NCBI GenBank assembly: GCA_047600785.1
Contig: JASGKH010000002.1
Location: 3,348,001-3,412,000, forward strand
Length of the DNA stretch: 64,000 bases
Direction: 5' to 3'
Source of the DNA: Breznakibacter sp047600785
GTDB lineage: Bacteria > Bacteroidota > Bacteroidia > Bacteroidales > Marinilabiliaceae
Shown here piece by piece: positions 10,601-18,570 of this stretch. The notes below the pieces were generated by a model that saw only the letters and a list, made by a program, of their open reading frames with translations, was not told the origin of the DNA and ran no database searches. The translations under genes were made by a program, and so were the position numbers. How positions within the stretch are numbered: position 1 is the stretch's first letter; every line of letters begins with the position of its first letter.

Positions 10601-11241
10601 AAAAGCTAAACCGAGAGAAGGAGCTGATCGGCATTTATTTATCGGCCCATCCGCTTGACGATTACCGACTGGAGCTAACTTATTTTTGCAACACCAAGCT
10701 CAAGGAGTTTGAAGACTTATTCGCCATCAACAAAAAAGAGATCGTTGTGGGGGGAATGATCACCAACGTCCGAAAGGGCGTGTCGAAGAAAGGATCGCCC
10801 TATGCCATCATTACGCTCGAAGACTATTCGGGTCCCTATGAGATACCGCTGTTCGGTGCCGACTACCCAAAGTTTAGTCCATTCACCGAAAAAGATATTT
10901 TTGTGATGATAAGGGGAAACGTCATCCCCAAACGCTTCAATCAAGAAGAACGTGAATTTAAAATCTCGCACATCGATTTGTTGAGCGAGGTCCGCGCCAA
11001 AAAAGTCGACAGCATCACATTGTCGATCCCGCTAGCCGCACTCACACAGACATTGGTAACCGAACTGGCCGATATGACTTCGGATGTGAACGGCGAGGTG
11101 ATCCTGAAGTTTAACATTTACGATCCCGTAAACAATAACCAAATACGATTGTTTTCAAGAAATAAACGTGTAAACCTGACCAATGACCTATTGAAATATT
11201 TTGAGGAGAACCAGGAGATCAGGTTCGATATTAATTCCTAA
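7696..11241 (+). CDS. dnaE: DNA polymerase III alpha subunit
   Basis: Replicative C-family polymerase, 1181 aa. The N-terminal PHP domain starts with HLHVHSQYSILDG and includes ALTDHGN. The polymerase core shows GPGRGSAAG (about residues 369-377), the catalytic pair in PDVDIDF (410-416), and the third catalytic Asp (566) in KMDFLG. A helix-hairpin-helix region and a C-terminal OB-fold (IVVGGMITNVRKG onward) follow. Length and order fit the DnaE1 type rather than PolC, with no exonuclease insertion. trxA follows in the same direction after 116 bp and has its own promoter element. Confidence 0.97.
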   Translation: MDFVPYVHLHVHSQYSILDGAASIKGLVQKAKTDGMPALALTDHGNMFGIKEFWDVCKKEGIKPILGCETYVATKSRLSKNKDEKEDRSGDHLILLAKNHQGYKNLLKLISIANTEGYYYKPRVDKEILELYHEGLIVTSACLGGEVPQKIMSNDLDGARDTIAWFKRVFGDDYYLELQLHPNDDPRLRAEIYDNQRMVNEAIMNLAKEFDVKVVATNDVHFINAEDADAHDLLICLNTGKDLDDPNRMRYTKQEWFKTTAEMNALFDHVPTALRNTVEIAEKVETYDLNSKPIMPDFPLPEGFSDEGEYLKHITYEGAYKRYGNPLPDDVKERIDFELNTIIGMGFPGYFLIVQDFINAARRMGVLVGPGRGSAAGAAVSYCTGITNVDPIRYDLLFERFLNPDRISMPDVDIDFDDDGRQLVLDYVTDKYGHDKVAHICTFGTMAAKMAIRDVARVLKLPLPEADRLAKMVPETPKITLKKAYEEVPDLEREKSSSDPLIAKTIKFAETLEGSVRQTGVHACGILISKDPLDEHIPVMPTKDENLLTTQYDGRFVEAIGLMKMDFLGLKTLSIIKETLENIKLSKGVDVDVDNIPPDDIHTFELFSRGETTAIFQFESPGMKKHLRALQPNRFEDLVAMNALYRPGPMEYIPSFVNRKHGKEDIKYDHPMMESYLKDTYGITVYQEQVMLQSRALGNFTRGDSDTLRKAMGKKQIEVMNKLKEKFLKGCLDNPGFMTGCGNDKKKASDLVEKIWKDWEAFASYAFNKSHSVCYAYVAYQTGYLKAHYPAEFMAGVLSCNLSDITKITNFMEECKLMGLNVLGPDVNESFKKFTVNKNGAVRFGMAGIKGVGEGAVEEIINERQKNGPYKDIFDFVQRVNLTTVNKKNLEALSSAGAFDNLGNIHRAQFFASAGNDDVSFIEYLIRYGNRYQTDKSSNQNSLFGALGGSAVEIKKPDIPRCEEFSTLEKLNREKELIGIYLSAHPLDDYRLELTYFCNTKLKEFEDLFAINKKEIVVGGMITNVRKGVSKKGSPYAIITLEDYSGPYEIPLFGADYPKFSPFTEKDIFVMIRGNVIPKRFNQEEREFKISHIDLLSEVRAKKVDSITLSIPLAALTQTLVTELADMTSDVNGEVILKFNIYDPVNNNQIRLFSRNKRVNLTNDLLKYFEENQEIRFDINS

Positions 11242-11311
11242 ATACCGGGACATGGGCATTAGGGTAAAAGACATTAACCAATCCCGGCACCCGATACTTG
11301 ATACTTTTTAA

Positions 11312-11319
11312 TAACTTTG
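11312..11319 (+). promoter_or_regulatory. -7 promoter element upstream of trxA
   Basis: TAACTTTG matches TAnnTTTG and is 38 nt upstream of the trxA start, suggesting trxA can be expressed separately from dnaE. Confidence 0.5.
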
Positions 11320-11357
11320 CTAGAACCGAAAATTTAAAAACCAAAATATAATTTGCT

Positions 11358-11675
11358 ATGGCAGTAGAATTGACAGACAGCAATTTCGACGAGCTCGTGT
11401 TGCAATCGGATAAACCGGTGTTGGTTGACTTTTGGGCCGAATGGTGCGGACCTTGCCGCATGGTAGCCCCTATTGTGTCTGAATTGGCCAGTGATTACGA
11501 CGGCCGCGCCACGATAGGAAAAATGGATGTGGACAATAATCCACAAACAGCCGTAAAATACGGTATTCGCAACATTCCCACCATCTTGTTTTTCAAGAAC
11601 GGTGAAATTGTCGACAAACAAGTTGGCGCAGTTCCCAAAACCATCTTGGCATCAAAACTTGACGCGATTATCTGA
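11358..11675 (+). CDS. trxA: Thioredoxin
   Basis: Small cytosolic dithiol-disulfide oxidoreductase, 105 aa, the usual length. The redox site is WCGPC within WAEWCGPCRM; the cis-proline is in IRNIPT, and the buried Asp (FWAEW context) is preserved. It sits directly downstream of dnaE, and a strong intrinsic terminator follows 17 bp after its stop. Confidence 0.97.
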   Translation: MAVELTDSNFDELVLQSDKPVLVDFWAEWCGPCRMVAPIVSELASDYDGRATIGKMDVDNNPQTAVKYGIRNIPTILFFKNGEIVDKQVGAVPKTILASKLDAII

Positions 11676-11692
11676 TCGTCAAAAAACCAGGA

Positions 11693-11730
11693 AACAGCCT
11701 GTGTGCCAAAAGCGCACAGGCTGTTTTTTT
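11693..11730 (+). terminator. Intrinsic terminator after trxA
   Basis: Inverted repeat AACAGCCTGTG / CACAGGCTGTT (11 bp, perfect) with an 11-nt loop, followed by a run of Ts. It closes the dnaE-trxA unit and faces the convergent gene at 11742. Confidence 0.9.
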
Positions 11731-11741
11731 GTGTATAAAGC

Positions 11742-12218
11742 TTAGGCCTGTCCCATAAGTTGCCGCAATTTTTCCAACCAGCGGTTGGCAGCTTCCAGGA
11801 CCCGGTTTCCGTTCGACGGACCATCGGCATTGGCATTGTAAAGGGGCAACACATCCTTACTTCCCTGTTTGTCGGTCAGAACAATGCGTATCTCGCTGGG
11901 ATAGTATCCCATTTTGCTGTCATTTTCATACACAACCTCAGCTTTTTTAACCGTGTTTAGATCAAATACGGTTATCCCCAGGGTTCCCGTTATAGAAATT
12001 TCTCCTAACACGAGTTTCCTTTGATGGGTATCAATGCCCAACACCGATTTGGAAAAAAGCACTTCCGATTCATCTATTGCAATCTGCTTTTCAGCGGCCA
12101 AAGCAGCAAACATTTTTTTCACTTTCTGAGATCCGGACTTCGTCGTAAAAACGATAAATACGACAGGCCCCCCAACAAAAAGAATCAGTATCAGAATATT
12201 TAGCATTATCGAAGACAT
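11742..12218 (-). CDS. Membrane-anchored hypothetical protein
   Basis: About 158 aa: one N-terminal hydrophobic segment (roughly residues 4-22) followed by a soluble, probably cytoplasmic domain that begins with a basic stretch (KSGSQKVKKMF). I do not recognise the family. The start is placed at ATG 12218 because the upstream extension to 12305 would run across the 3' end of a decayed gene on the same strand and would put charged residues before the membrane anchor. The rest (residues 60-158) looks like a small alternating beta-rich domain. Confidence 0.7.
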   Translation of the reverse strand: MSSIMLNILILILFVGGPVVFIVFTTKSGSQKVKKMFAALAAEKQIAIDESEVLFSKSVLGIDTHQRKLVLGEISITGTLGITVFDLNTVKKAEVVYENDSKMGYYPSEIRIVLTDKQGSKDVLPLYNANADGPSNGNRVLEAANRWLEKLRQLMGQA

Positions 12219-12294
12219 ATCCAAAATTTTTATTGATAAAAGATCGAATTTACACACCTCCCATTTCTTAATAAATGGGCAAAAGAGATGAATA

Positions 12295-12888
12295 TCAACA
12301 CTCAAGCTGATTTAAATCCCAGGTATCAGAAACAATGGAATTACCTGCGGAAAGCCCAAATCGCACATTCAAAACCTGAAATGGATTGAGGGGAAATCCG
12401 GACTCCAACTGCAGATAGATCGCTTTTGCGTTGCCCCGTTATGTCCTTTCAGTCCCAACATATCATGTCCAAAATGATTGGAACTCTTTAGTTAAGCAGG
12501 GGCAGAAGCTGAGTACATCAATGTTTGTACCCGGAATTTAAAGGGAAGATGCTTACCAAAAGGTATGATAAGGAAACATCACTCGCCCCAGGTACCTCAT
12601 GGCCATGGACGAAATGAGAACATACTCTACCTTTTGAGTAGACAGGTAACGACAATAAAAAGTGCAGTCAATAAACGTCCACTGAGAATAGAACATAAGT
12701 ATAACGGGAGCCCTCAAAACCGCTCCCGGCAAATGTTCTCCCAGCGAAAACACACGTCCGTCATGGGTGGTCTTATGAAACAATTGCTTTTGGTTCTCAA
12801 CGTCCTCGAAAAAATATCGCTCCACGACGACAGGAGATGTCATCTGAAGAATGATACCGATTAAGACTATCAAAAGCGATCGAAACAT
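12295..12888 (-). pseudogene. Broken secreted-protein gene next to an NVEAL-like remnant
   Basis: The first part (12888 down to about 12553) begins with a hydrophobic export signal (MFRSLLIVLIGIILQ) and reads about 111 aa. After it stops, coding-like sequence resumes in other frames: a short piece including LGLKGHNGATQ, then about 50 residues that include AIYLQLESGFPLN and LSAGNSIVSDTW, ending at a TGA at 12297. The piecewise reading suggests one ancestral gene of about 190 codons carrying at least two frame disruptions. The family is not certain; the thioredoxin-like flavour of the middle (RAPVILMFYSQW) and the neighbour suggest the type of protein that accompanies NVEAL peptides in Bacteroidota. 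A real short protein ending at 12553 is the alternative. Confidence 0.45.
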
Positions 12889-12936
12889 AATATCAAACTA
12901 AAAATGTAAAGTTAATAATCCTGATGGATAAACGCA

Positions 12937-13136
12937 TTAAACACAGACTGAGGGTTTATGTCGATAGCAAACCCATTCACCCTGCTTTTGTCCGCATCCC
13001 GACCTTTCTCTTATTCGCATTAGAACTTTTTGCCAACAATTTGTCGTCTCCCTCCAATGCCACATTTGCCTGTGACGATGGAAAAACAACAGCAGCCCAT
13101 AAATAAAAGAGGCTGCTTCCCGATATTATTTTAACA
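12937..13136 (-). pseudogene. Possible NVEAL-family peptide remnant
   Basis: NVEAL peptides are short exported Bacteroidota proteins with an Asn-Val-Glu-Ala-Leu-like cleavage region and a Cys-rich tail. On the minus strand one frame reads a hydrophobic stretch then SSQANVALEGDDKLLA, and a second frame continues with a Cys-containing tail (GCGQKQGEWVCYRHKP) to a stop at 12937. The two parts are out of frame, no start codon is seen, and the N-terminal part overlaps the terminator of the upstream gene. It lies just upstream of the broken gene at 12295-12888 on the same strand. The call is an inference from pattern and arrangement. Confidence 0.3.
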
Positions 13137-13149
13137 GGGAAACAGCCTC
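13101..13149 (-). terminator. Intrinsic terminator after the DUF4097 gene
   Basis: GAGGCTGCTTCCC pairs with GGGAAACAGCCTC (one mismatch), followed on the minus strand by a T-rich tail. It begins 37 bp after the stop of the gene at 13186-14190. Confidence 0.8.
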
Positions 13150-13185
13150 CTTATTTCAAGAGAGCTATTGTAAAAAACTAATTCC

Positions 13186-14190
13186 TTATTGATAAGCCTG
13201 GTTGCCCGAAAACGTCTCGCCGTACACCTTCACATTTCCTTTTTGGACGGAAAGGCGCTCTTTGCCAATGATCCCAAGGGCGTTGAGTTTCCCTGAAAAC
13301 GATTTTAGGTCGAACGAAACGGCATCGGCCGGATTGAGCAACGCAATGTTGACACTGCCCGACATGGTATTGAACGACGACTGTCCCGCGAGCATCACGT
13401 TAAGCCCGTTGATGTCGCCGCTCACGTTTTTTGCTTTAATGCTTCCGTCAATCCCCGATAATTTAATTTGCCCCGACGTACTTTGGCAATCCACATCTCC
13501 TTTTACGTTACCCACCACAATGGCACCCGAAGTGGTTTTCACGTTAAGGTCGCTGTTCACGTCCGTCACCTCAAGGCTCCCGCTTACGCTCGATGCATTG
13601 GTTTGTCCCTGCACTTTTTTAACCATTAAACGTCCTGAAACCGTTGATGCGTTAAGCATCCCGCTCACCTGGGTCACCTCCACGTTACCACTTACGCTTG
13701 ACGCATTCAGATTCCCGTCGACAGTTGTCACCAACAAATTCCCGCTTACCGTTTCAGCCTTCAGATTGGATGATATGCTGCTGGACTGCACGTTGCCCGA
13801 TACCGATTTAAGCACCACGGAACCTCCTGCCAATCCTTTGACAGACACATTCCCGCTCACGTTGTCGACCTTCACATTGGTAGTTCGCGGTACTTTAAAT
13901 GTCAGGCTACCTGTCATTGTGCTGTTCCATCGTTTGGGCGTTTCAATCCACACCTTCAGATCGGTGCCTGTTTGCTGGTAAAGAATCTTTATGTCGTCAC
14001 TTTGGGGAGAGGACAACACCTTCCCGTCGAATTCCACCGATTCGCCCGCAACCGATTCGACGGACACCTGGCAAAATATTCCATTTACGTCGATCGAAGT
14101 GACGTCGGAGAAACTTTTTTTGACCTGCTGTTGTGCGTTGGCCAGCAATACCGCCATTAAGGCAAACAAAACACATGCTAATTTTTTCAT
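13186..14190 (-). CDS. Exported DUF4097-type beta-solenoid (adhesin-like) protein
   Basis: 334 aa with a clean signal peptide ending at ANAQ (about residue 19). After a short N-terminal domain, residues 105-290 are a regular ladder of VSGN-type turns about every 10 residues (VSGNVSV, VSGNVQS, VSGNLLV, VSGNVEV, VSGMLNA, VSGRLMV, VSGSLEV), the pattern of DUF4097/GIN-type putative adhesins, which fold as right-handed beta-solenoids. It is probably periplasmic or surface exposed. Function is unknown. A terminator follows at 13101-13149. DNA repeats in this gene could change rung number by recombination. Confidence 0.82.
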   Translation of the reverse strand: MKKLACVLFALMAVLLANAQQQVKKSFSDVTSIDVNGIFCQVSVESVAGESVEFDGKVLSSPQSDDIKILYQQTGTDLKVWIETPKRWNSTMTGSLTFKVPRTTNVKVDNVSGNVSVKGLAGGSVVLKSVSGNVQSSSISSNLKAETVSGNLLVTTVDGNLNASSVSGNVEVTQVSGMLNASTVSGRLMVKKVQGQTNASSVSGSLEVTDVNSDLNVKTTSGAIVVGNVKGDVDCQSTSGQIKLSGIDGSIKAKNVSGDINGLNVMLAGQSSFNTMSGSVNIALLNPADAVSFDLKSFSGKLNALGIIGKERLSVQKGNVKVYGETFSGNQAYQ

Positions 14191-14248
14191 GGTATCGTCA
14201 ATTTTAATCCATATTCAACACTTACACTGGTATGACCGCCGAGACCAT

Positions 14249-14295
14249 AAAAAAGTTACACCCAGACCAAACCTTTTCGTTAGGACATGGGTGTA
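14249..14295 (-). terminator. Probable terminator after the LPP20-like gene
   Basis: TACACCCA / TGGGTGTA inverted repeat with a 23-nt loop, followed on the minus strand by six Ts. It lies in the 299-bp spacer between 14191 and 14489, where I see nothing else. Confidence 0.45.
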
Positions 14296-14489
14296 GCCTG
14301 CTTTTCTGTCTGTTCAAAAACAATTATCCCATCAAGGTACAAGTACAGGGGCAAGGTCAACACGGGCACAGAAATATTCAAAAACAGCAGATGGGAAATT
14401 ATCTTCGAACCCTAAATCCGTATTGGTTTTGCCGTTGCCGCAGGATAAAGGCCATCACAGGACACAGGATCTGCCGGTACAAGAAAATA

Positions 14490-15863
14490 TCACAGATCAA
14501 TTTCCTCTAATTTGAGAACAATACTTTCCCCTACGGCATCGAGGCATTTTTCTCTGCAATTCTTCAATGCCTTTTCGTAGTCGCCCGGCATCATGCCCCT
14601 AATGTTGCTCAATCCGTCAGAAAACACTTCATCATTGTTCTGGTTGTTAAATACAGTGATCCTAAAATTGCCATAGACCAAAAAGACCGAATAGCCGGCG
14701 CCAACTTTCTCATCGCCTGCCACAAATTCCGACACAAGCCTGATATACACGTCAGCATCGGTTTTGTTGGCCACAAAGGTAAAATAGTTATCGCCCAGCA
14801 TGGTCTTCACCCGGTTACTGAATAAAGCGGTGGATGAGAGCTGCCCAAAGACGTTCTCTGTATATTCGAAATAGGCCTTTGATTTCACCACCTCAATGGG
14901 AACAGACACCCGTGGCATGGATTCGGAAGGAAAAAAGGCCGACATAACCGCATCCTGCCGTTGTGACTCGGTCATCAGCCGCCTTATATCCACCGTAGCG
15001 GTCACCTCTTGCACCCGCCTTTTTGAAATAAGCCTGACCACACTACTGGTGGCCTGTCCGTCCAAGTTAGTGGTCGCTTCTGCATGCAACACGCCATCAC
15101 CCCGGGTAAACGCGAATGAAACGGGGAGATTGGGAATGGGGTATTGCCCATTGTCGAGCCTTTTGTTGCGAGCTTCCACTACAATAGGCAGCTGCAACGC
15201 CTGGCTGAATTTGATGGTATAGACATTTTGCACCGACACCAGGTTGATATTCGCCAACAATTGCTGAATATTCTGAAAAACGGACACGCCAAGGTTGATA
15301 TCGCCGTCGAACGTTTTGTATGTCAAATCTTCCTCGACGTGCGGCGAAATACTTTCCACCGCTTTGATGTAGTAAACCAATGCTTGGTTGAAGTCCTTTT
15401 CATTAGCCGATTTCTTGCCACTTTCAAGGTACATGGCTGCCGTTTTTCGGGCTTTATCAAGAGCCAAACGACGGTTCATCTGGTATTTGTCTTTGGAAAG
15501 GCGCATCATTACCCAATACTCCTTTTTATCCTCCCATGTGGTTACCTCATAGCCTTCCAAGGTTTGTGACACAGAGGTCTGAACCTTTGATTCGAATTCT
15601 TCCTTAATGGCATAATTGCTTTCGAACTGATGGAGAATAGAGTTGGCGGACACGGAAACCTTTATCTCGCTGCCCAGCTCTTTCAGGGCGCTGTTCCGGG
15701 CCTGGGTGACGTATGAATATTCGCCACCTGTTTTGGCTGCCATGCCAATACCAATGTAATACGCCGGATCGTTGGGACGCTGCTTCACCCATTTGGGCTT
15801 TGCCGCCCAGGTGTTAAGGCTGCACACCGACAAAAGCAATGCGGCAAGGTACAGGTATCTCAT
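14490..15863 (-). CDS. Exported LPP20-like protein
   Basis: About 457 aa. The start is placed at ATG 15863, giving a typical signal peptide (MRYLYLAALLLSVCSLNTWA); the longer frame from 15923 would bury it. The segment after the signal (residues 21-130: KPKWVKQRPNDPAYYIGIG, then ARNSALKELGSEI) matches the pattern of LPP20-family proteins, which start with a W-x-x-P/YIGIG strand and an Ala-rich helix. The rest includes an apparent helical repeat region (about 140-200) and beta-rich domains. Likely periplasmic; role unknown. recX lies 17 bp upstream on the same strand, so the two may be co-transcribed. Confidence 0.75.
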   Translation of the reverse strand: MRYLYLAALLLSVCSLNTWAAKPKWVKQRPNDPAYYIGIGMAAKTGGEYSYVTQARNSALKELGSEIKVSVSANSILHQFESNYAIKEEFESKVQTSVSQTLEGYEVTTWEDKKEYWVMMRLSKDKYQMNRRLALDKARKTAAMYLESGKKSANEKDFNQALVYYIKAVESISPHVEEDLTYKTFDGDINLGVSVFQNIQQLLANINLVSVQNVYTIKFSQALQLPIVVEARNKRLDNGQYPIPNLPVSFAFTRGDGVLHAEATTNLDGQATSSVVRLISKRRVQEVTATVDIRRLMTESQRQDAVMSAFFPSESMPRVSVPIEVVKSKAYFEYTENVFGQLSSTALFSNRVKTMLGDNYFTFVANKTDADVYIRLVSEFVAGDEKVGAGYSVFLVYGNFRITVFNNQNNDEVFSDGLSNIRGMMPGDYEKALKNCREKCLDAVGESIVLKLEEIDL

Positions 15864-15880
15864 AATTATTTGATTTAGGT

Positions 15881-16345
15881 TTACATTTTGTCGCCCAATA
15901 ACAAATCGGCCACGGAATAGCACAGGTCGGCCTCGAAGCCCCGCGAAGCTGCAAAACGCAACAAAGCGGCTTTCCGGAGGCGGGGGTCGGCCTTTTTTTC
16001 CGAACGTAACCGGGCTTTCATCAACTCGAGCAAGGTCTGTTTGTATTCCTGGGCTTCGATGGTGTCCAATGCCTGAGCGATCACTTCATTTTCCATGCCA
16101 CGTTTTTTCAGTTCGAAACGGATTTTTTGCTTTCCCCATTTGTTGAACCGAAACCTATCGCGTACAAAAAAGCCTGCAAACCGCTCGTCATCTATAAACT
16201 TCTCCTTTTTGAGGATGCGGATGACCTCATCCGCTTCATCGGCATTAAGTTCCCATTCGAGCAATTTTTTCCGGATATCGCCGCTGCACCGTTCCGAAGC
16301 AGAACAAAGCGCCGCCGCTCTGGTTAGGGCTTGTTTGGGGTCCAT
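15881..16345 (-). CDS. recX: Regulatory protein RecX
   Basis: 154 aa, usual size. RecX binds RecA filaments and limits their activity. Family features are the three-helix repeats with CSASERCSGDIRKKL at the start, FIDDERFAGFFVRDRF in the middle (the D-x-x-R/Y-A pattern), NKWGKQKIRFELKKRG, and the C-terminal third repeat KAALLRFAASRGFE. recA is not adjacent in this window. Confidence 0.9.
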   Translation of the reverse strand: MDPKQALTRAAALCSASERCSGDIRKKLLEWELNADEADEVIRILKKEKFIDDERFAGFFVRDRFRFNKWGKQKIRFELKKRGMENEVIAQALDTIEAQEYKQTLLELMKARLRSEKKADPRLRKAALLRFAASRGFEADLCYSVADLLLGDKM

Positions 16346-16374
16346 GCGTTATGTGAGGCTTAAAATGGTGATGC

Positions 16375-16413
16375 AAAAAAACCCGAACACAGTCCGGTGC
16401 CCTTGTCGGGTTT
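16375..16413 (-). terminator. Terminator-like hairpin upstream of recX
   Basis: AAACCCGA / TCGGGTTT with a 19-nt loop followed by seven Ts on the minus strand. It is a second terminator-type structure downstream of the ATPase gene's own terminator, which raises the possibility of a short unannotated transcript between 16414 and 16523; I see no convincing gene there. Confidence 0.5.
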
Positions 16414-16523
16414 CTGTTTGTCCATCTGATTTCCCAGCAAGGTGGCTAAACGGTGCAAAAGATAGTGTTTTTAGACCAGACGGCAATATAAAGGCCTGCG
16501 GTGAACCATTGCCTGGCAAATTC

Positions 16524-16561
16524 AAAAGCCTTCGAACTTGTTAGCAAGTTCGAAGGCTTTT
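16524..16561 (-). terminator. Intrinsic terminator after the P-type ATPase gene
   Basis: Perfect 17-bp inverted repeat (AAAAGCCTTCGAACTTG and its complement) around a 4-nt loop, 21 bp past the ATPase stop. A-tracts and T-tracts on both sides make it potentially bidirectional. Confidence 0.9.
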
Positions 16562-16581
16562 GGTGAAAAAACAACAAGCTT

Positions 16582-18570
16582 TCAAAGCTTCGGATTGGCT
16601 TCTAAGAACCTCATTTTCAATATTCTCACGGCGTTGAGGATAGCCAGCAGCGATACGCCGACATCGGCAAACACGGCCTCCCACAATGTGGCAATACCTC
16701 CGGCCCCCAACAGTAACACGATGAGTTTAACGGCAAATGCAAAGCCGATATTTTGGACCACCACACGACGCGTGGCTTTACCGATCTTTATTGCCGTCGC
16801 AATACTGCCCGGCTTGTCGGTCTGTATAATCACATCGGCCGTTTCAACCGCAACATCACTGCCCAATCCTCCCATGGCAATGCCCACGTCACTCATGGCA
16901 AGAACAGGCGCATCGTTGATCCCGTCGCCGACAAAGGCAATGCGGCGGGTACGGTCCTGCTTCAACCGCTCCACATATGCGACTTTCCCCTCGGGCAACA
17001 GATCGCCCAACGCGTTGGGAATCCCCAACTCACCGGCCAATTTCGAGACGATTTCCTGTTTGTCGCCCGACAATATCGCCAAATGCCCGATTCCCAGACT
17101 TTTTAACGATTCAATCCCGATGGCCGCATCTTTTTTGGGGGCATCGGCCACCATTACGTAGCCGGCATACACACCATCGACCGCACAGGCCACGATGGTT
17201 TCGGGAATGGCGGCAATCTGGCGCGGGAATTCTATTTGGTTTTTGACCAGCAATTTGACATTGCCTACCAGTATTTTTTTTGTGCCGACGACGGCTTCCA
17301 TGCCATATCCCGCTATTTCCCTTACGTTTTCGGACTTGGGGGCGCCAATACCCCGCCGGTTGGCATGTTCGACCACTGCCCTGGCAATGGGGTGCGTGCT
17401 CTGGGTTTCCACCGATGCGATCAGGCCGACCAGTTCATCATCCGAAACATTACCGGCCGCGACGGTCTTTTGTACGGAGAAAACTCCCTGGGTCAGGGTT
17501 CCCGTTTTATCCATCACCACGGCATTGATCTTTGTAATGGCTTCCAGATAATTTCCCCCTTTGAACAGGATACCGTGCCGCGAAGCGGCCCCTATGCCGC
17601 CGAAGTAACCGAGCGGAACGCTGATAACCAACGCACACGGGCACGAGATGACCAGGAACACAAGCCCGCGATAGAGCCAATCGCTGAAGATGTAGGTAAA
17701 TCCGGGCTCGACCAGCGAATAGATCCAGGGAGACAGGGCGATGAGCGTGGCCAACGCGACCACAACAGGCGTATAGATGCGGGCAAATTTCCGGATGAGC
17801 TTTTCGGCAGGGGCTTTTCGTGCCGTTGCATTTTGCACCAGTTCCAGTATGCGGGCCAGTGCGCTTTGCCCAAAGGGTTTGCTCACCTCTATGCGCGACA
17901 CGCCATCAGTGGCGATCATCCCCGCCAGTACTTCTTCGCCTTCGCGGATGGTACGCGGCATGCTTTCGCCGGTCAATGCGGCAGTATTAAACGCAGCCGA
18001 CGGGCTTCTCAGCACTCCGTCCAGCGGAACCCGTTCCCCCACCTTCACCTCTACCAACGCCCCTACACGCACATGTTCGGGCGAAACCTCTTTTAACGCA
18101 TCTCCCTCGACAACCCTGGCCGTTTCGGGACGCACGTCCAGCAGGGCGCTTATGTTTCGTTTCGCACGGCTTACCGCACTCTCCTGAAAAAGCTCGCCGA
18201 CTGCATAAAACAGCATCACGGCAACGGCCTCAGGGTATTCCCCTATGGCAAACGCGCCGATGGTTGCAAGGCACATAAGCGTGTATTCGCTAAACACATC
18301 TTTCTCAAGCATGCTTTCCCACGCCTCGAGGGCAACGGGAATCCCCACGGGGAGGTATGCCGCGACGTACCAGGCGAGAAGTACCCATTTGTTATCGAAG
18401 AAAGGTATTCCCAGTGCCGGGAGCGCCATGCCCGTCCCCAGTAACACAAAAGAAACAAGGGCCCGGAGGTAAGCTTTCTTTTGCGGAAAGCTCTCCTTTT
18501 TGGGGGCCGTACCGCTTTCGCACGTACCGTTGCAGCAACAACTTATGATTTTTGTTTTTTCGTTAAACAA
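16582..18570 (-). CDS. P1B-type heavy-metal ATPase (Zn/Cd/Pb efflux, ZntA/CadA-like)
   Basis: Metal-exporting ATPase, 662 aa. The N-terminus lacks a full HMA domain and instead has a short Cys-rich metal site (SCCCNGTCESG, residues 10-20). Core motifs: CPC in the transmembrane ion-binding helix (SCPCAL), the phosphorylation motif DKTGTLTQG, the HP locus of P1B pumps (STHPIA), and the hinge GDGINDAP. CPC plus the Cys-rich N-terminus suggests Zn2+, Cd2+ or Pb2+ rather than Cu+. The start is a TTG at 18570; no in-frame ATG precedes the Cys cluster. The 3' end of the upstream methyltransferase overlaps it by about 28 bp, so the two were probably coupled. Confidence 0.92.
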   Translation of the reverse strand: MFNEKTKIISCCCNGTCESGTAPKKESFPQKKAYLRALVSFVLLGTGMALPALGIPFFDNKWVLLAWYVAAYLPVGIPVALEAWESMLEKDVFSEYTLMCLATIGAFAIGEYPEAVAVMLFYAVGELFQESAVSRAKRNISALLDVRPETARVVEGDALKEVSPEHVRVGALVEVKVGERVPLDGVLRSPSAAFNTAALTGESMPRTIREGEEVLAGMIATDGVSRIEVSKPFGQSALARILELVQNATARKAPAEKLIRKFARIYTPVVVALATLIALSPWIYSLVEPGFTYIFSDWLYRGLVFLVISCPCALVISVPLGYFGGIGAASRHGILFKGGNYLEAITKINAVVMDKTGTLTQGVFSVQKTVAAGNVSDDELVGLIASVETQSTHPIARAVVEHANRRGIGAPKSENVREIAGYGMEAVVGTKKILVGNVKLLVKNQIEFPRQIAAIPETIVACAVDGVYAGYVMVADAPKKDAAIGIESLKSLGIGHLAILSGDKQEIVSKLAGELGIPNALGDLLPEGKVAYVERLKQDRTRRIAFVGDGINDAPVLAMSDVGIAMGGLGSDVAVETADVIIQTDKPGSIATAIKIGKATRRVVVQNIGFAFAVKLIVLLLGAGGIATLWEAVFADVGVSLLAILNAVRILKMRFLEANPKL

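Noticed and set aside
12924..13106. 60-codon plus-strand open frame
   Set aside because: It is antisense to the NVEAL-like remnant and has no start-region features.
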